Shown here: positions 1 to 6,069 of the stretch, in pieces
How the letters are laid out: every line of letters starts with the position of its first letter
How positions within the stretch are numbered: position 1 is the stretch's first letter
Source: Nitrososphaera sp.
GTDB lineage: Archaea; Thermoproteota; Nitrososphaeria; Nitrososphaerales; Nitrososphaeraceae
Assembly: GCA_025450475.1 (NCBI GenBank)
Contig: JANWHJ010000024.1
Location: 1-10,462, forward strand
Direction: 5' to 3'
DNA: 10,462 nt
Made by a program: the position numbers and the translations under genes
The notes under the pieces: generated by a model
Told to the model about the DNA's origin: nothing
Database searches by the model: none
Seen by the model: only the letters and a program-made list of their open reading frames with translations

Positions 1-307
1 AACGACCCCGTGCTTGAATTTTGGCTTGTTCTGGTAATTTAATGTGTTCGGCGTTTCTGCCCGTTGTCCCGTCGTGATTACTCGTTGGCACATTGAAGCC
101 GCAATGGGCTTGTAACGGTAATTCCTGATGTCGCAAGATTTTCAGCCTACAATTTCTCCTAGAACATGCCTGCCGTTCGTCTTGAGACAATGCTTCCTTG
201 TTTCCTGGAAGATATTGGACTCATATTCGAGACAAGCGGGCCTGGATAAAGGATTCTTCGCATAAGACTTGAATGACCAGCTATACGGCAGGGTTTTTTT
301 AGCTTTA
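1..307. other. Gene-poor left edge, no confident gene
   Basis: I see no gene I can support here. Two minus-strand frames stay open without being convincing. One runs from about 340 to a TGA at 142-144; it has no ATG, GTG or TTG that I can find, and its end (residues such as CLEYESN, RKHC and GRHVLGEI) faintly resembles a small C2H2-type zinc-binding protein that has lost a cysteine. The other is open from a TTG at 188-190 off the left edge of the window and contains scattered Cys and His. Both may be remnants of small genes or chance. A run of seven T at 294-300 has no obvious stem before it. Confidence 0.4.
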
Positions 308-532
308 CTAGCGTGGTTCCTGACGCCTAGGTTGAGCAGTATTTTTCATCTTGTTCATCCGGCCCTTACTGTCACTCTTAGGCCTTGCGCTTTGCTTCTT
401 CTTCCGTGATTCAATCCTGTATTTCGTCTTACTGATGGCGTCCCACTTTGCACCACAATCGGGATTTTCACATTGAAAGGCGTGAATCTTGCCAACGCCG
501 CAAGTAGGACAAAGATCGCCTTCCTGAACCAT
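308..532 (-). CDS. Small zinc-ribbon protein with basic tail, function unknown
   Basis: A 74-residue protein. The first third carries two cysteine pairs, CPTC at residues 8-11 and CENPDC at residues 21-26 followed by GAKW, which is the layout of a one-domain zinc ribbon. The remainder is a strongly basic, low-complexity tail rich in Lys, Arg, Ser and Gln, with no hydrophobic segment. A basic tail on a zinc ribbon would suit nucleic-acid binding, but that is inference. The ATG start is supported by an A/T-rich TATA-like element at 555-562, centred about 27 bases upstream, as expected for a leaderless archaeal transcript. It is a lone minus-strand gene. I do not recognise a named family. Small CxxC proteins like this are common in ammonia-oxidising archaea. 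Confidence 0.6.
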   Translation of the reverse strand: MVQEGDLCPTCGVGKIHAFQCENPDCGAKWDAISKTKYRIESRKKKQSARPKSDSKGRMNKMKNTAQPRRQEPR

Positions 533-554
533 ATCCCCAGAATAATGAGATTCT

Positions 555-562
555 TTATTTAA
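555..562 (-). promoter_or_regulatory. TATA-like box of the 74-residue zinc-ribbon gene
   Basis: Read on the minus strand this is TTAAATAA, centred about 27 bases before the ATG at 532. That spacing fits an archaeal TATA box driving a leaderless or near-leaderless mRNA. The call rests on sequence and spacing only. Confidence 0.4.
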
Positions 563-611
563 GGATTGAAGATTGTGGATTTACCGACATTGGAAAGAAG
601 CAGAATCTAGT

Positions 612-830
612 TTAAGCGTCCAAATACTTATTGTACACTGGTCGGATCAGCTTATCGTAAGCGGGCAGCTGGGCTTTCCCGGCCCTATTCCTTCCACAAA
701 TCAACGAAGCCGCATTGATCGGATAAGCAAGTTGTAAACTTGTCGGGTCGCAAACCTTCAACGAAAGAATCATTAGTTTTCTTGTCGGTCATGAGGACGC
801 TACATTTTGGGCATTTTTTTGGGTTCCCAT
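612..830 (-). pseudogene. Frameshifted small zinc-ribbon gene (candidate)
   Basis: Read on the minus strand, an ATG at 828-830 gives Met-Gly-Thr-Gln-Lys and then meets a run of seven A (814-820). One extra base there would join it to a frame reading KKCPKCSVLMTDKK, later CLSDQCG, ending at a TAG at 685-687. Those two cysteine pairs make a zinc ribbon. Just before that stop, a second frame shows a protein-like tail, LPAYDKLIRPVYNKYLDA, ending in TAA at 612-614. The simplest reading is one small zinc-ribbon gene of about 65-70 residues broken by two frameshifts, through decay or sequencing error. Alternatively the second frame alone is a real 53-residue gene from the ATG at 771-773. Which frame is real cannot be settled here. 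Confidence 0.3.
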
Positions 831-983
831 GTCAGATGTAATGCGCTCGATGATATGTCAGTATCTATTGCCCGATTGATTGAAAATCGACCTCGGTGGC
901 GGACAGTATGTGGGGATTATCTTCCGTCGGCGGATTTTCGAATCTATCTCACTCCGAATATTGAAGGTCTACCTACAGGCGCA
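831..983. other. Non-coding stretch, nothing recognised
   Basis: No open frame with a usable start and protein-like composition was found on either strand, and no repeat, RNA or terminator is apparent. The plus-strand frame at 807-1001 has no family-like motif and overlaps the ends of both neighbouring minus-strand reading frames, so it was not accepted. Confidence 0.35.
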
Positions 984-1277
984 CTAGCTTTTCTTCGGTG
1001 ACCAAAAATCGACTACTACGCCATGGCTTTTGTCGTAATTGTATGTGTATATTTCATTATCTGATAGTGGTATGGACGAAACCTGTTTTTGACATTGTGG
1101 ACAAGTTTCAATTTCAATAAGGCGTGTTTTAAGTGCAGAAGCACACCAGTAACAATCGTCACATATCAAGAACAACTTTGTTTTTATTATCGGCCTAGCT
1201 TCAGACGACAGTACTATTGAAGTTACAGCTTGCGGGGTGTTGGCGCCCGTAAGTAATTCTGACACGTCATTCCCCAA
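984..1277 (-). CDS. Small zinc-finger protein, thaumarchaeal type, function unknown
   Basis: A 97-residue protein with a cysteine cluster in its centre: CDDCYWC at residues 39-45 and CPQC at residues 59-62, spaced as the two knuckles of a zinc ribbon. After it comes a conserved-looking stretch (SSIPLSDNEIYTYNYD) and a GVVVDFW motif near the C-terminus. The pattern of zinc ribbon, then SSIP, then an aromatic strand resembles small uncharacterised proteins I associate with Nitrososphaera-like archaea, but I cannot name a family. The only usable start is a TTG; no ATG lies in frame before the zinc-binding part. It follows a 53-residue candidate gene by 23 bases on the same strand, so the two may be co-transcribed. 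It has no signal peptide or membrane segment. Confidence 0.6.
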   Translation of the reverse strand: MGNDVSELLTGANTPQAVTSIVLSSEARPIIKTKLFLICDDCYWCASALKTRLIEIETCPQCQKQVSSIPLSDNEIYTYNYDKSHGVVVDFWSPKKS

Positions 1278-1300
1278 TTGACTAACGTAACCATTATTTA

Positions 1301-1462
1301 TTACGTTTGCGGTTCGAAGTCCCTATTTTTGGGTCTTATTCGGGGCACATCAGCTTGCAGGTGCCATAAGTAAAATTCTTGATAATCTGCTTTGTCATAA
1401 GTCGTCTTGTTCCCACAATGGAGACAGATTTCGTTTGTCAGTTCTGCGTCGAGATTATCCAT
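1301..1462 (-). CDS. Short CxxC-containing ORF, 53 residues, hypothetical
   Basis: The minus strand encodes a 53-residue frame from an ATG at 1460-1462 to a TAA at 1301-1303. Residues 13-16 read CLHC followed by GNKTTY, a single zinc-knuckle-like pair. A charged and aromatic stretch follows (DYQEFYLWHLQADVPRIRP), which looks more like protein than chance. An AGGT four bases before the ATG could serve as a weak ribosome binding site. It lies between amrS (56 bases upstream) and the 97-residue zinc-finger gene (23 bases downstream), all on the minus strand, so it may belong to one transcript. With only one cysteine pair it would bind zinc as a dimer or be a partial domain. No function can be assigned. 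Confidence 0.4.
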   Translation of the reverse strand: MDNLDAELTNEICLHCGNKTTYDKADYQEFYLWHLQADVPRIRPKNRDFEPQT

Positions 1463-1518
1463 CTTACCTGCTAGACAGTGACTCGGTGAAAATCTTGCCT
1501 TTGAGGTGCAGTTTAGAC

Positions 1519-2649
1519 TTAATCAACGAACTGAAAGGGGTTTTTCCTTGTTCTGTGGAGCTTACCAACTATTGGTATCGGGTAACCGCAACTTTCACAG
1601 CAGTTGTTGCCATCAAGGTTCCACGATTCGATGGTAAACCCGTAGCGCTCGATAATGACGTTTTTGCATTCCGGGCAGTATGTATCTTCAAGCGGGTGGC
1701 CCGCCACGTTGCCGAGATAGGCATATTTCAGCCCTTCCTGCTTTGCTATCGCGTAGTGCTTTTCAAGCGTCTGAATAGGCGTATTGCCAAACTCCATCAT
1801 CTTGTAGTCGGGATGAAACCGCAGGAAATGTATCGGCGTGTCAGGCCCAAGTTCGTCATACACAAACCTGCACAGCTTTCTCGCTGCGTCAATGTCGTCG
1901 CCAACCTGCGGCACTATAAGGTCAGTAATCTCGACGTGGATCTTTGTCCTGTCGCGAACGTCTTTTAGCGTCTGGAAGATAGCGTTTGCATCCGGGATAC
2001 CTGTGTAACGCCTGACAAATTTCTGCTCGCCACTCCCCTTGAAATCGACGGTGATGCAGTCTAGGAATTTATCCATCATGTTGACAGCCTCGGGTGTATC
2101 GTAGCCGTTTGAAACAAAGATGTTGAATATGCCGCGTTTGTGCGCTTCTATGCCACAGTCTCTTGCAAACTCGATGAAAATGGAGGGCTCGTTGTAGGTG
2201 TAGGCTATTCCTTGCGCGCCATATCTTGCCGCAGTTTGCGCGACTTGTTCGGGAGTCATCTCCGCCCCTTCCACCTTGCGCCTTTGGGAAATATCGTAGT
2301 TCTGGCAGTACTGGCAGAGCCAATTACAGCCGCTCGTGGCTATGGAAAATATGTCGCTTCCCGGCATGTAGTGGGTCACCGGCTTTTTTTCAATAGGATC
2401 GATGTGGCCTGCGATTACCCTGCCATAAACGAACAGTCGCAGCTTGCTGTTCACTACGCCCCTGATCCCGCAGAGACCGATCTTGCCTTCAGGTATCTCG
2501 CACAGCCTAGCGCATGCGGTACATCTGATCCTGCCGTTTGGCAATTCGGTATAGAGCTCAGCCTCTTTGCCGAGAGCGTTCGTTTGCACTATCGTTCCAA
2601 CGAGTTCTAATCTTATAAATCCTCGGAGTTGGCTGTCACGCAGCGACAC
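1519..2649 (-). CDS. amrS: AmmeMemoRadiSam system radical SAM enzyme
   Basis: A 376-residue protein of the pyruvate formate-lyase-activating-like radical SAM group. The CxxxCxxC iron-sulfur motif is at residues 108-115 (CNWLCQYC). Before it is the family's extra cysteine set, CTACARLC (43-50) with a CG pair at 60-61. After the barrel a C-terminal zinc-knuckle-like segment has cysteines at about 325, 328, 350, 351 and 354, ending in GYPIPIVG. Family members are named for genome association with AMMECR1 and Memo proteins; neither is in this window. The enzyme should cleave S-adenosylmethionine to a radical, with the substrate unknown to me. The first possible start is a GTG whose reading frame overlaps the end of the upstream gene by 14 bases, which suggests translational coupling. 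The first 25-30 residues are less certain. Confidence 0.9.
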   Translation of the reverse strand: MSLRDSQLRGFIRLELVGTIVQTNALGKEAELYTELPNGRIRCTACARLCEIPEGKIGLCGIRGVVNSKLRLFVYGRVIAGHIDPIEKKPVTHYMPGSDIFSIATSGCNWLCQYCQNYDISQRRKVEGAEMTPEQVAQTAARYGAQGIAYTYNEPSIFIEFARDCGIEAHKRGIFNIFVSNGYDTPEAVNMMDKFLDCITVDFKGSGEQKFVRRYTGIPDANAIFQTLKDVRDRTKIHVEITDLIVPQVGDDIDAARKLCRFVYDELGPDTPIHFLRFHPDYKMMEFGNTPIQTLEKHYAIAKQEGLKYAYLGNVAGHPLEDTYCPECKNVIIERYGFTIESWNLDGNNCCESCGYPIPIVGKLHRTRKNPFQFVD

Positions 2650-3151
2650 GCATTAGTTCTATGTCGTTTGATCTGCCTTTGATCTCTTCTGGCTCGGTGT
2701 AGTAGTGTTTGCCCCACAACACGCGAATGGCTGCATAGAGTTTTTGGGCGCCAGAGTCGAGGTCGCTTCCACTCAATTCAATCACCTTGTTGACGTCAAA
2801 CAACAGCATCTTTGCTTCATCTTCCGTCAATGGATAGAACGGCGCATCATCCCTAACGACAGACACCCAAATCCTGTAGGGAATCTTTGGGTTGCGGGTC
2901 CAGAACAACGCTGCCTTTCTGACGAATCTTATCGGCATAATAGTTTTTCTTCCTGACTTTAGGTCTACTTCAATGGTCAGCCGAAAGCCGTTGTCGTGCT
3001 TGTTGTAGGCGCGCTCCCAGTTTTTTTGCGAAAACACTTCCCTTATCGCGCCTTCAACTTTGAAGTTGAGGCTTAAGGTGAGCGGCTGGCCGGATTTGAT
3101 GCTGTCTTGAGACTTTGCAAGGGTGGCGCCGGCAATGAAACTGTCTGCCAT
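2636..3151 (-). CDS. Conserved-looking protein of unknown function upstream of amrS
   Basis: A 171-residue protein with no signal peptide, membrane helix, cysteine motif or nucleotide-binding loop that I can see. It looks like a compact alpha/beta protein: alternating hydrophobic strands (RLTIEVDLKSGRKTIMPIRF, then IPYRIWVSVV) in the first two thirds and a helical C-terminal part. The central region is rich in Arg, Lys and aromatic residues (AALFWTRNPKIPYRIW). I do not recognise a family. The ATG is supported by a TATA-like ATATAAA about 20 bases upstream. Its TGA lies inside the start of amrS (14-base overlap), so the two are almost certainly one operon, and it may act with or on the same process as the radical SAM enzyme. 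That link is inference. Confidence 0.75.
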   Translation of the reverse strand: MADSFIAGATLAKSQDSIKSGQPLTLSLNFKVEGAIREVFSQKNWERAYNKHDNGFRLTIEVDLKSGRKTIMPIRFVRKAALFWTRNPKIPYRIWVSVVRDDAPFYPLTEDEAKMLLFDVNKVIELSGSDLDSGAQKLYAAIRVLWGKHYYTEPEEIKGRSNDIELMRVAA

Positions 3152-3204
3152 CTGCTGGATGGTATCATTTATATCCTCAATAAGTAGTTGTCTGTATTAC
3201 GTTT
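3152..3204. promoter_or_regulatory. Divergent promoter region between the unknown gene and rpo11
   Basis: Only 53 bases separate two outward-facing ATG codons. A single A/T-rich element, TTTATAT at 3168-3174, is the only good TATA-like sequence. It reads ATATAAA toward the minus-strand gene (about 20 bases before its ATG) and TTTATAT toward rpo11 (about 34 bases before its ATG). It may serve both directions, which would give very short leaders. Confidence 0.4.
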
Positions 3205-3483
3205 ATGCAGGCCGAAATTTCAAACGTCAAGGACAACGAGATTGAGCTAAAAATACGTGATGAGGATATCTCTGTATTATACATTATCCAACACGAGTTG
3301 CTAAAGGAAAAGAGCGTGGACTTTGCCGGCGTCATCCAAAAACATCCGCTGGCTAAGGAATTCATGATGAGAGTGACTACAAAAAGAAAGGATCCGATGG
3401 AAGTCATGCAGGATGCGTCTGCTTCGGCCCAGGAATTTTCAAAAGAACTTTTCAGCATGATTAAGTCGGCCCTCAAAAAGTAA
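3205..3483 (+). CDS. rpo11: DNA-directed RNA polymerase subunit Rpo11 (L)
   Basis: A 92-residue archaeal RNA polymerase subunit L, equivalent to eukaryotic RPB11 and to part of bacterial alpha. With Rpo3, Rpo10 and Rpo12 it forms the assembly platform of the enzyme. Family features are the early beta strands (residues 1-25), the HELLKE helix followed by VDFAGVIQKHPLAKEFMMRV, and a long amphipathic C-terminal helix ending in lysines. In the family the segment after the HELL helix usually reads like YAGYxxxHPL, and the AGVIQKHPL here fits that. The length matches archaeal Rpo11 (about 90-100 residues). It starts with ATG. The tfs gene follows after 14 bases, so these two transcription genes are probably co-transcribed. 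Confidence 0.9.
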   Translation: MQAEISNVKDNEIELKIRDEDISVLYIIQHELLKEKSVDFAGVIQKHPLAKEFMMRVTTKRKDPMEVMQDASASAQEFSKELFSMIKSALKK

Positions 3484-3497
3484 CGGGGTTTTAAGCT

Positions 3498-3824
3498 TTG
3501 CGTTTTTGTCCAAAGTGCGAAACACGCTTGCGGCCCGCGCCCGGCGAAGAAATCATTACCTGCCCAAAATGCGGCTTCAAGGCCAAAAGGGGTCAGGAAG
3601 AAAAGGCCAAGAAACAGGAGAGCAAAAATACAAGTTCTGACACTTCGCTTAAAGTGATGGAAGGAGAGACCGTCGACGCACTCCCAACGACTACAATTGA
3701 GTGCCCACGCTGCAAGAACGACATAGCGTTCTGGTGGATGCTTCAAACAAGGTCCGCAGACGAAGCAACCACTCAATTCTACAGATGTACAAAGTGCAGC
3801 CACACGTGGCGCAACTACGCCTAG
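3498..3824 (+). CDS. tfs: Transcription elongation factor TFS (archaeal TFIIS-like)
   Basis: A 108-residue two-zinc-ribbon protein. The N-terminal ribbon has Cys 4, 7, 22 and 25 (CPKC twice). The C-terminal ribbon has Cys 69, 72, 97 and 100, with QTRSADE and then YRCTKCSHTWR. Asp88-Glu89 is the acidic pair that enters the polymerase active site and stimulates cleavage of backtracked RNA. The charged linker (about residues 30-60) is rich in Lys, Glu and Ser. Length and order match archaeal TFS, which is homologous to RPB9 in its N-terminal ribbon and TFIIS in its C-terminal one. The start is TTG, as the first cysteine follows three codons later and no ATG is available. Placement directly after rpo11 puts two polymerase-related genes together. 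Confidence 0.95.
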   Translation: MRFCPKCETRLRPAPGEEIITCPKCGFKAKRGQEEKAKKQESKNTSSDTSLKVMEGETVDALPTTTIECPRCKNDIAFWWMLQTRSADEATTQFYRCTKCSHTWRNYA

Positions 3825-3837
3825 GGGTACCGATATC

Positions 3838-3845
3838 TTTAAAAT
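3838..3845 (+). promoter_or_regulatory. TATA-like box of pcn
   Basis: TTTAAAAT, centred about 30 bases before the TTG start of the PCNA gene and just after the tfs stop. This suggests that pcn and the following aspartate kinase can be transcribed separately from rpo11-tfs, with little or no 5' leader. Confidence 0.45.
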
Positions 3846-3870
3846 CCGATAAGGCTGCCACATAGATAAT

Positions 3871-4623
3871 TTGGTATTTGTAGCAAGGAGCAAGTCGCCT
3901 GAAGAGTGGAAGGCCGTTGCGTCCGCAATCTCGACCCTAGTAGACGAGGCTACGTTTGAAGGGGCTCCTGAAGGTATCTCATTTAGGGGCATGGACCCAT
4001 CCCACATTGCGCTTATAGACATACACTGGCCCAACCATGCGTTTGAGTCGTACGAGTGCGACAGCCTTGTAAAGTTCGGGATCAGGGTAGACGAATTTTC
4101 AAAGCTCATCAAGAGAGCTGACAAGAAGGACGCGATAGAGATTTCCCTAGGCAACGACAGCATGCTTCACGTTAAGATGTCAAACGGCTACAATAGGGAA
4201 TACAAGACGCGTCTGATAGAAAGCTCAGCTAGCTCTACACCGCTTCCGAAATTGACTTTCAGCTCAAAGGCGGTACTCACGGCCTTGGCGTTTGACAGAG
4301 TACTGTCCGATATCCAGGTAGTTTCAGAATACATTTCTATCGAAAGCAAGTCCGGCAGAATCAACTTTTCCGGCAGGGGAGACTCGGGCGAGGCCGACAT
4401 AGTTCTCGAGGCGGGCAATGAGGGGCTTGAAGACCTGGCGGTAAAGGAAGACAGCAAGGCGACCTACAGTCTTGATTACCTGTCGAAAATAACCAAGTCC
4501 GTTGTATCGATGGGCGGCTCTGTCAGCGCGGAATATTCAAGCAAGATGCCGCTAAGGCTGGAATTCAAGATCGCAAACGTTGGCAGGATACACTTCTATC
4601 TGGCACCTAGGGTCCAGGATTAG
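3871..4623 (+). CDS. pcn: DNA polymerase sliding clamp PCNA
   Basis: A 250-residue archaeal PCNA, the ring-shaped clamp that tethers DNA polymerase, FEN1, ligase and other partners to DNA. Family signs are the N-terminal FVARSKSPEEWKAVASAIS, then GISFRGMDPSHIALIDIHWP, the FGIRVDEFSKLIKRA segment, the SKSGRINFSGRGDSGEADI region and the C-terminal MPLRLEFKI with HFYLAPRVQD. The C-terminal tail normally forms part of the partner (PIP-box) docking surface. The length matches the usual archaeal clamp (about 245-250). TTG is the only start that keeps the first strand. One base separates its stop from the aspartate kinase ATG, so the two are very likely on one mRNA. Confidence 0.95.
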   Translation: MVFVARSKSPEEWKAVASAISTLVDEATFEGAPEGISFRGMDPSHIALIDIHWPNHAFESYECDSLVKFGIRVDEFSKLIKRADKKDAIEISLGNDSMLHVKMSNGYNREYKTRLIESSASSTPLPKLTFSSKAVLTALAFDRVLSDIQVVSEYISIESKSGRINFSGRGDSGEADIVLEAGNEGLEDLAVKEDSKATYSLDYLSKITKSVVSMGGSVSAEYSSKMPLRLEFKIANVGRIHFYLAPRVQD

Positions 4624-4624
4624 C

Positions 4625-6037
4625 ATGCGCCTTGTAATGAAGTTTGGTGGAACTGCGGTAGATTCCCCCAACAAGGTCAGGCACGTCGCACAGCTGACAA
4701 AAACGTACAAGAAGAGCAACGACATCGTGTGCGTGGTTTCAGCCGTACGGGGCATGACCGACGGCCTCTTGTCTATAGCAGACAGCGTAAAGCGCGGTGA
4801 CAAGACATCGATAGATGAATTTGTGAAAAAGTCAGCGAAGATCCACTTCGACATTGTTCAGGGCGCGATTTCTGACAAGAAGCTTAGGGACCACGCCCAG
4901 GTCGTCGTGAGAAAAATAGTCAGCGAGCTGAAAGACGTTCTTGGCGGGATCGTGTTGTTGGGCGAGGTTACGCCAAAGTCCCTCGATTACCTGATTTCGT
5001 TTGGCGAGCGCCTCTCAACACCAATAGTGTCGTTCGCGTTGCAAGACATCGGGATAAAGTCAATCAGCCTCACGGGCAAGGAGGTGGGCATTCTGACGGA
5101 CAGCAACTTTGGCGAAGCGCGTCCGCTCATGGACACGACAAAACTCCGGGTGAGCCACAAGCTCGAGCCAATGTTAAAGAAGGGTACTGTGCCAGTGGTC
5201 ACCGGCTTTATTGGCGCCGACCAGTATGGCAACATCACCACCATTGGTCGCGGCGGTTCCGATTACACCGCGACCATAGTCGCGGCAAGCATCGGAGCTG
5301 AAGAAGTATGGCTCTGGAGCGATGTCGACGGCTTGATGACAGCGGATCCCAAAATAGTAAAGGGCGCACAAGTGCTCCGTGAAGTGTCGTTCGCGGAAGC
5401 AATGGAAATGGCGCTTTTTGGGGCAAAGTACATGCACCCTCGCGCGCTAGAGCCGGTAATTGAAACCAAGATCCCGATAAGGATCAGAAACACGTTTAAC
5501 ATAAAGCACGCGGGCACGGTCATCACACAGAATCCGGGCAAAGAGTCGCAGAAAATAGTCAAGTCGGTAAGCGCGATACGTCACACCGCTCTCATTGACG
5601 TGAGTGGGGGTGGGATGGTGGGAGCCCCGGGGACAGCGGCCAAAATATTTGACACATTGGCAAAGAACCGTGTCAACATCATGATGATATCGCAGAGCCC
5701 TTCAGAGTCGAGTATTTCGATGGTTCTCCGAAAGACTGACCTCGACAAGGCCACCACAACCCTAGAGCTGAGTCTGCTTGGAAAAGTGATCAAACAGATA
5801 AACGTCGTTGACGACGTCGCAGTGATCGCGGTGGTGGGCTCGGGCATGCGTGGCATAAAGGGGGTGGCGGCCAAAGTCTTTGGCGCTGTGGCCAAGCACG
5901 GGGTAAACGTCATTATGATCGCACAAGGGTCGTCAGAGCTCAACCTTGCGTTCGTGGTGAACAGCAGCGACTGCGACCAGGCAGTAAGGGCGCTCCACAG
6001 AGAGTTTGATCTGGCAAGAACCACGAGAAAGGGATAA
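4625..6037 (+). CDS. lysC: Aspartate kinase with ACT regulatory domains
   Basis: A 470-residue aspartokinase that phosphorylates aspartate with ATP, the first step toward lysine, threonine, methionine and isoleucine. The N-terminal KFGGTAVDS (6-14) is the family signature. TGFIGAD (193-199), TTIGRGGSDYTA (205-216) and SDVDGLMTADP (232-242) form the kinase core. Two ACT-like repeats follow at about residues 320-385 and 397-465 (each with an IDV or IAVVGSG strand followed by an NIMMISQ or NVIMIAQ strand), the usual site of feedback inhibition by end-product amino acids; which one is not visible. The ATG at 4625, one base after the pcn stop, is preferred over an in-frame TTG at 4580 that would overlap pcn and add 15 residues before the signature. 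In other genomes the same family may be named ask or thrA. Confidence 0.93.
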   Translation: MRLVMKFGGTAVDSPNKVRHVAQLTKTYKKSNDIVCVVSAVRGMTDGLLSIADSVKRGDKTSIDEFVKKSAKIHFDIVQGAISDKKLRDHAQVVVRKIVSELKDVLGGIVLLGEVTPKSLDYLISFGERLSTPIVSFALQDIGIKSISLTGKEVGILTDSNFGEARPLMDTTKLRVSHKLEPMLKKGTVPVVTGFIGADQYGNITTIGRGGSDYTATIVAASIGAEEVWLWSDVDGLMTADPKIVKGAQVLREVSFAEAMEMALFGAKYMHPRALEPVIETKIPIRIRNTFNIKHAGTVITQNPGKESQKIVKSVSAIRHTALIDVSGGGMVGAPGTAAKIFDTLAKNRVNIMMISQSPSESSISMVLRKTDLDKATTTLELSLLGKVIKQINVVDDVAVIAVVGSGMRGIKGVAAKVFGAVAKHGVNVIMIAQGSSELNLAFVVNSSDCDQAVRALHREFDLARTTRKG

Positions 6038-6069
6038 ATTGCATTTGACCAATCTCAACTTTTGCAAAC

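Noticed and set aside
807..1001. 64-residue plus-strand reading frame
   Set aside because: It has no family-like motif, no convincing promoter and overlaps the ends of minus-strand candidates with cysteine motifs.
1298..1335. tRNA-like T-loop sequence GGTTCGAAGTCC
   Set aside because: The flanking bases do not form a five-base-pair T stem and no D or anticodon arm can be built around it.
1435..1968. 177-residue plus-strand reading frame
   Set aside because: It overlaps the 3' half of amrS on the other strand and shows no motif; the radical SAM frame is strongly supported.
2140..2610. 156-residue plus-strand reading frame
   Set aside because: It is antisense to the amrS N-terminal half containing the CxxxCxxC motif.
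3177..4163. 328-residue minus-strand reading frame
   Set aside because: It lies opposite rpo11, tfs and the start of pcn, all clear family members, and its composition is that of an antisense shadow.
4580..4624. Upstream TTG start for aspartate kinase
   Set aside because: It would overlap the end of pcn and add 15 residues before the KFGGT signature; the ATG at 4625 gives the normal N-terminus.
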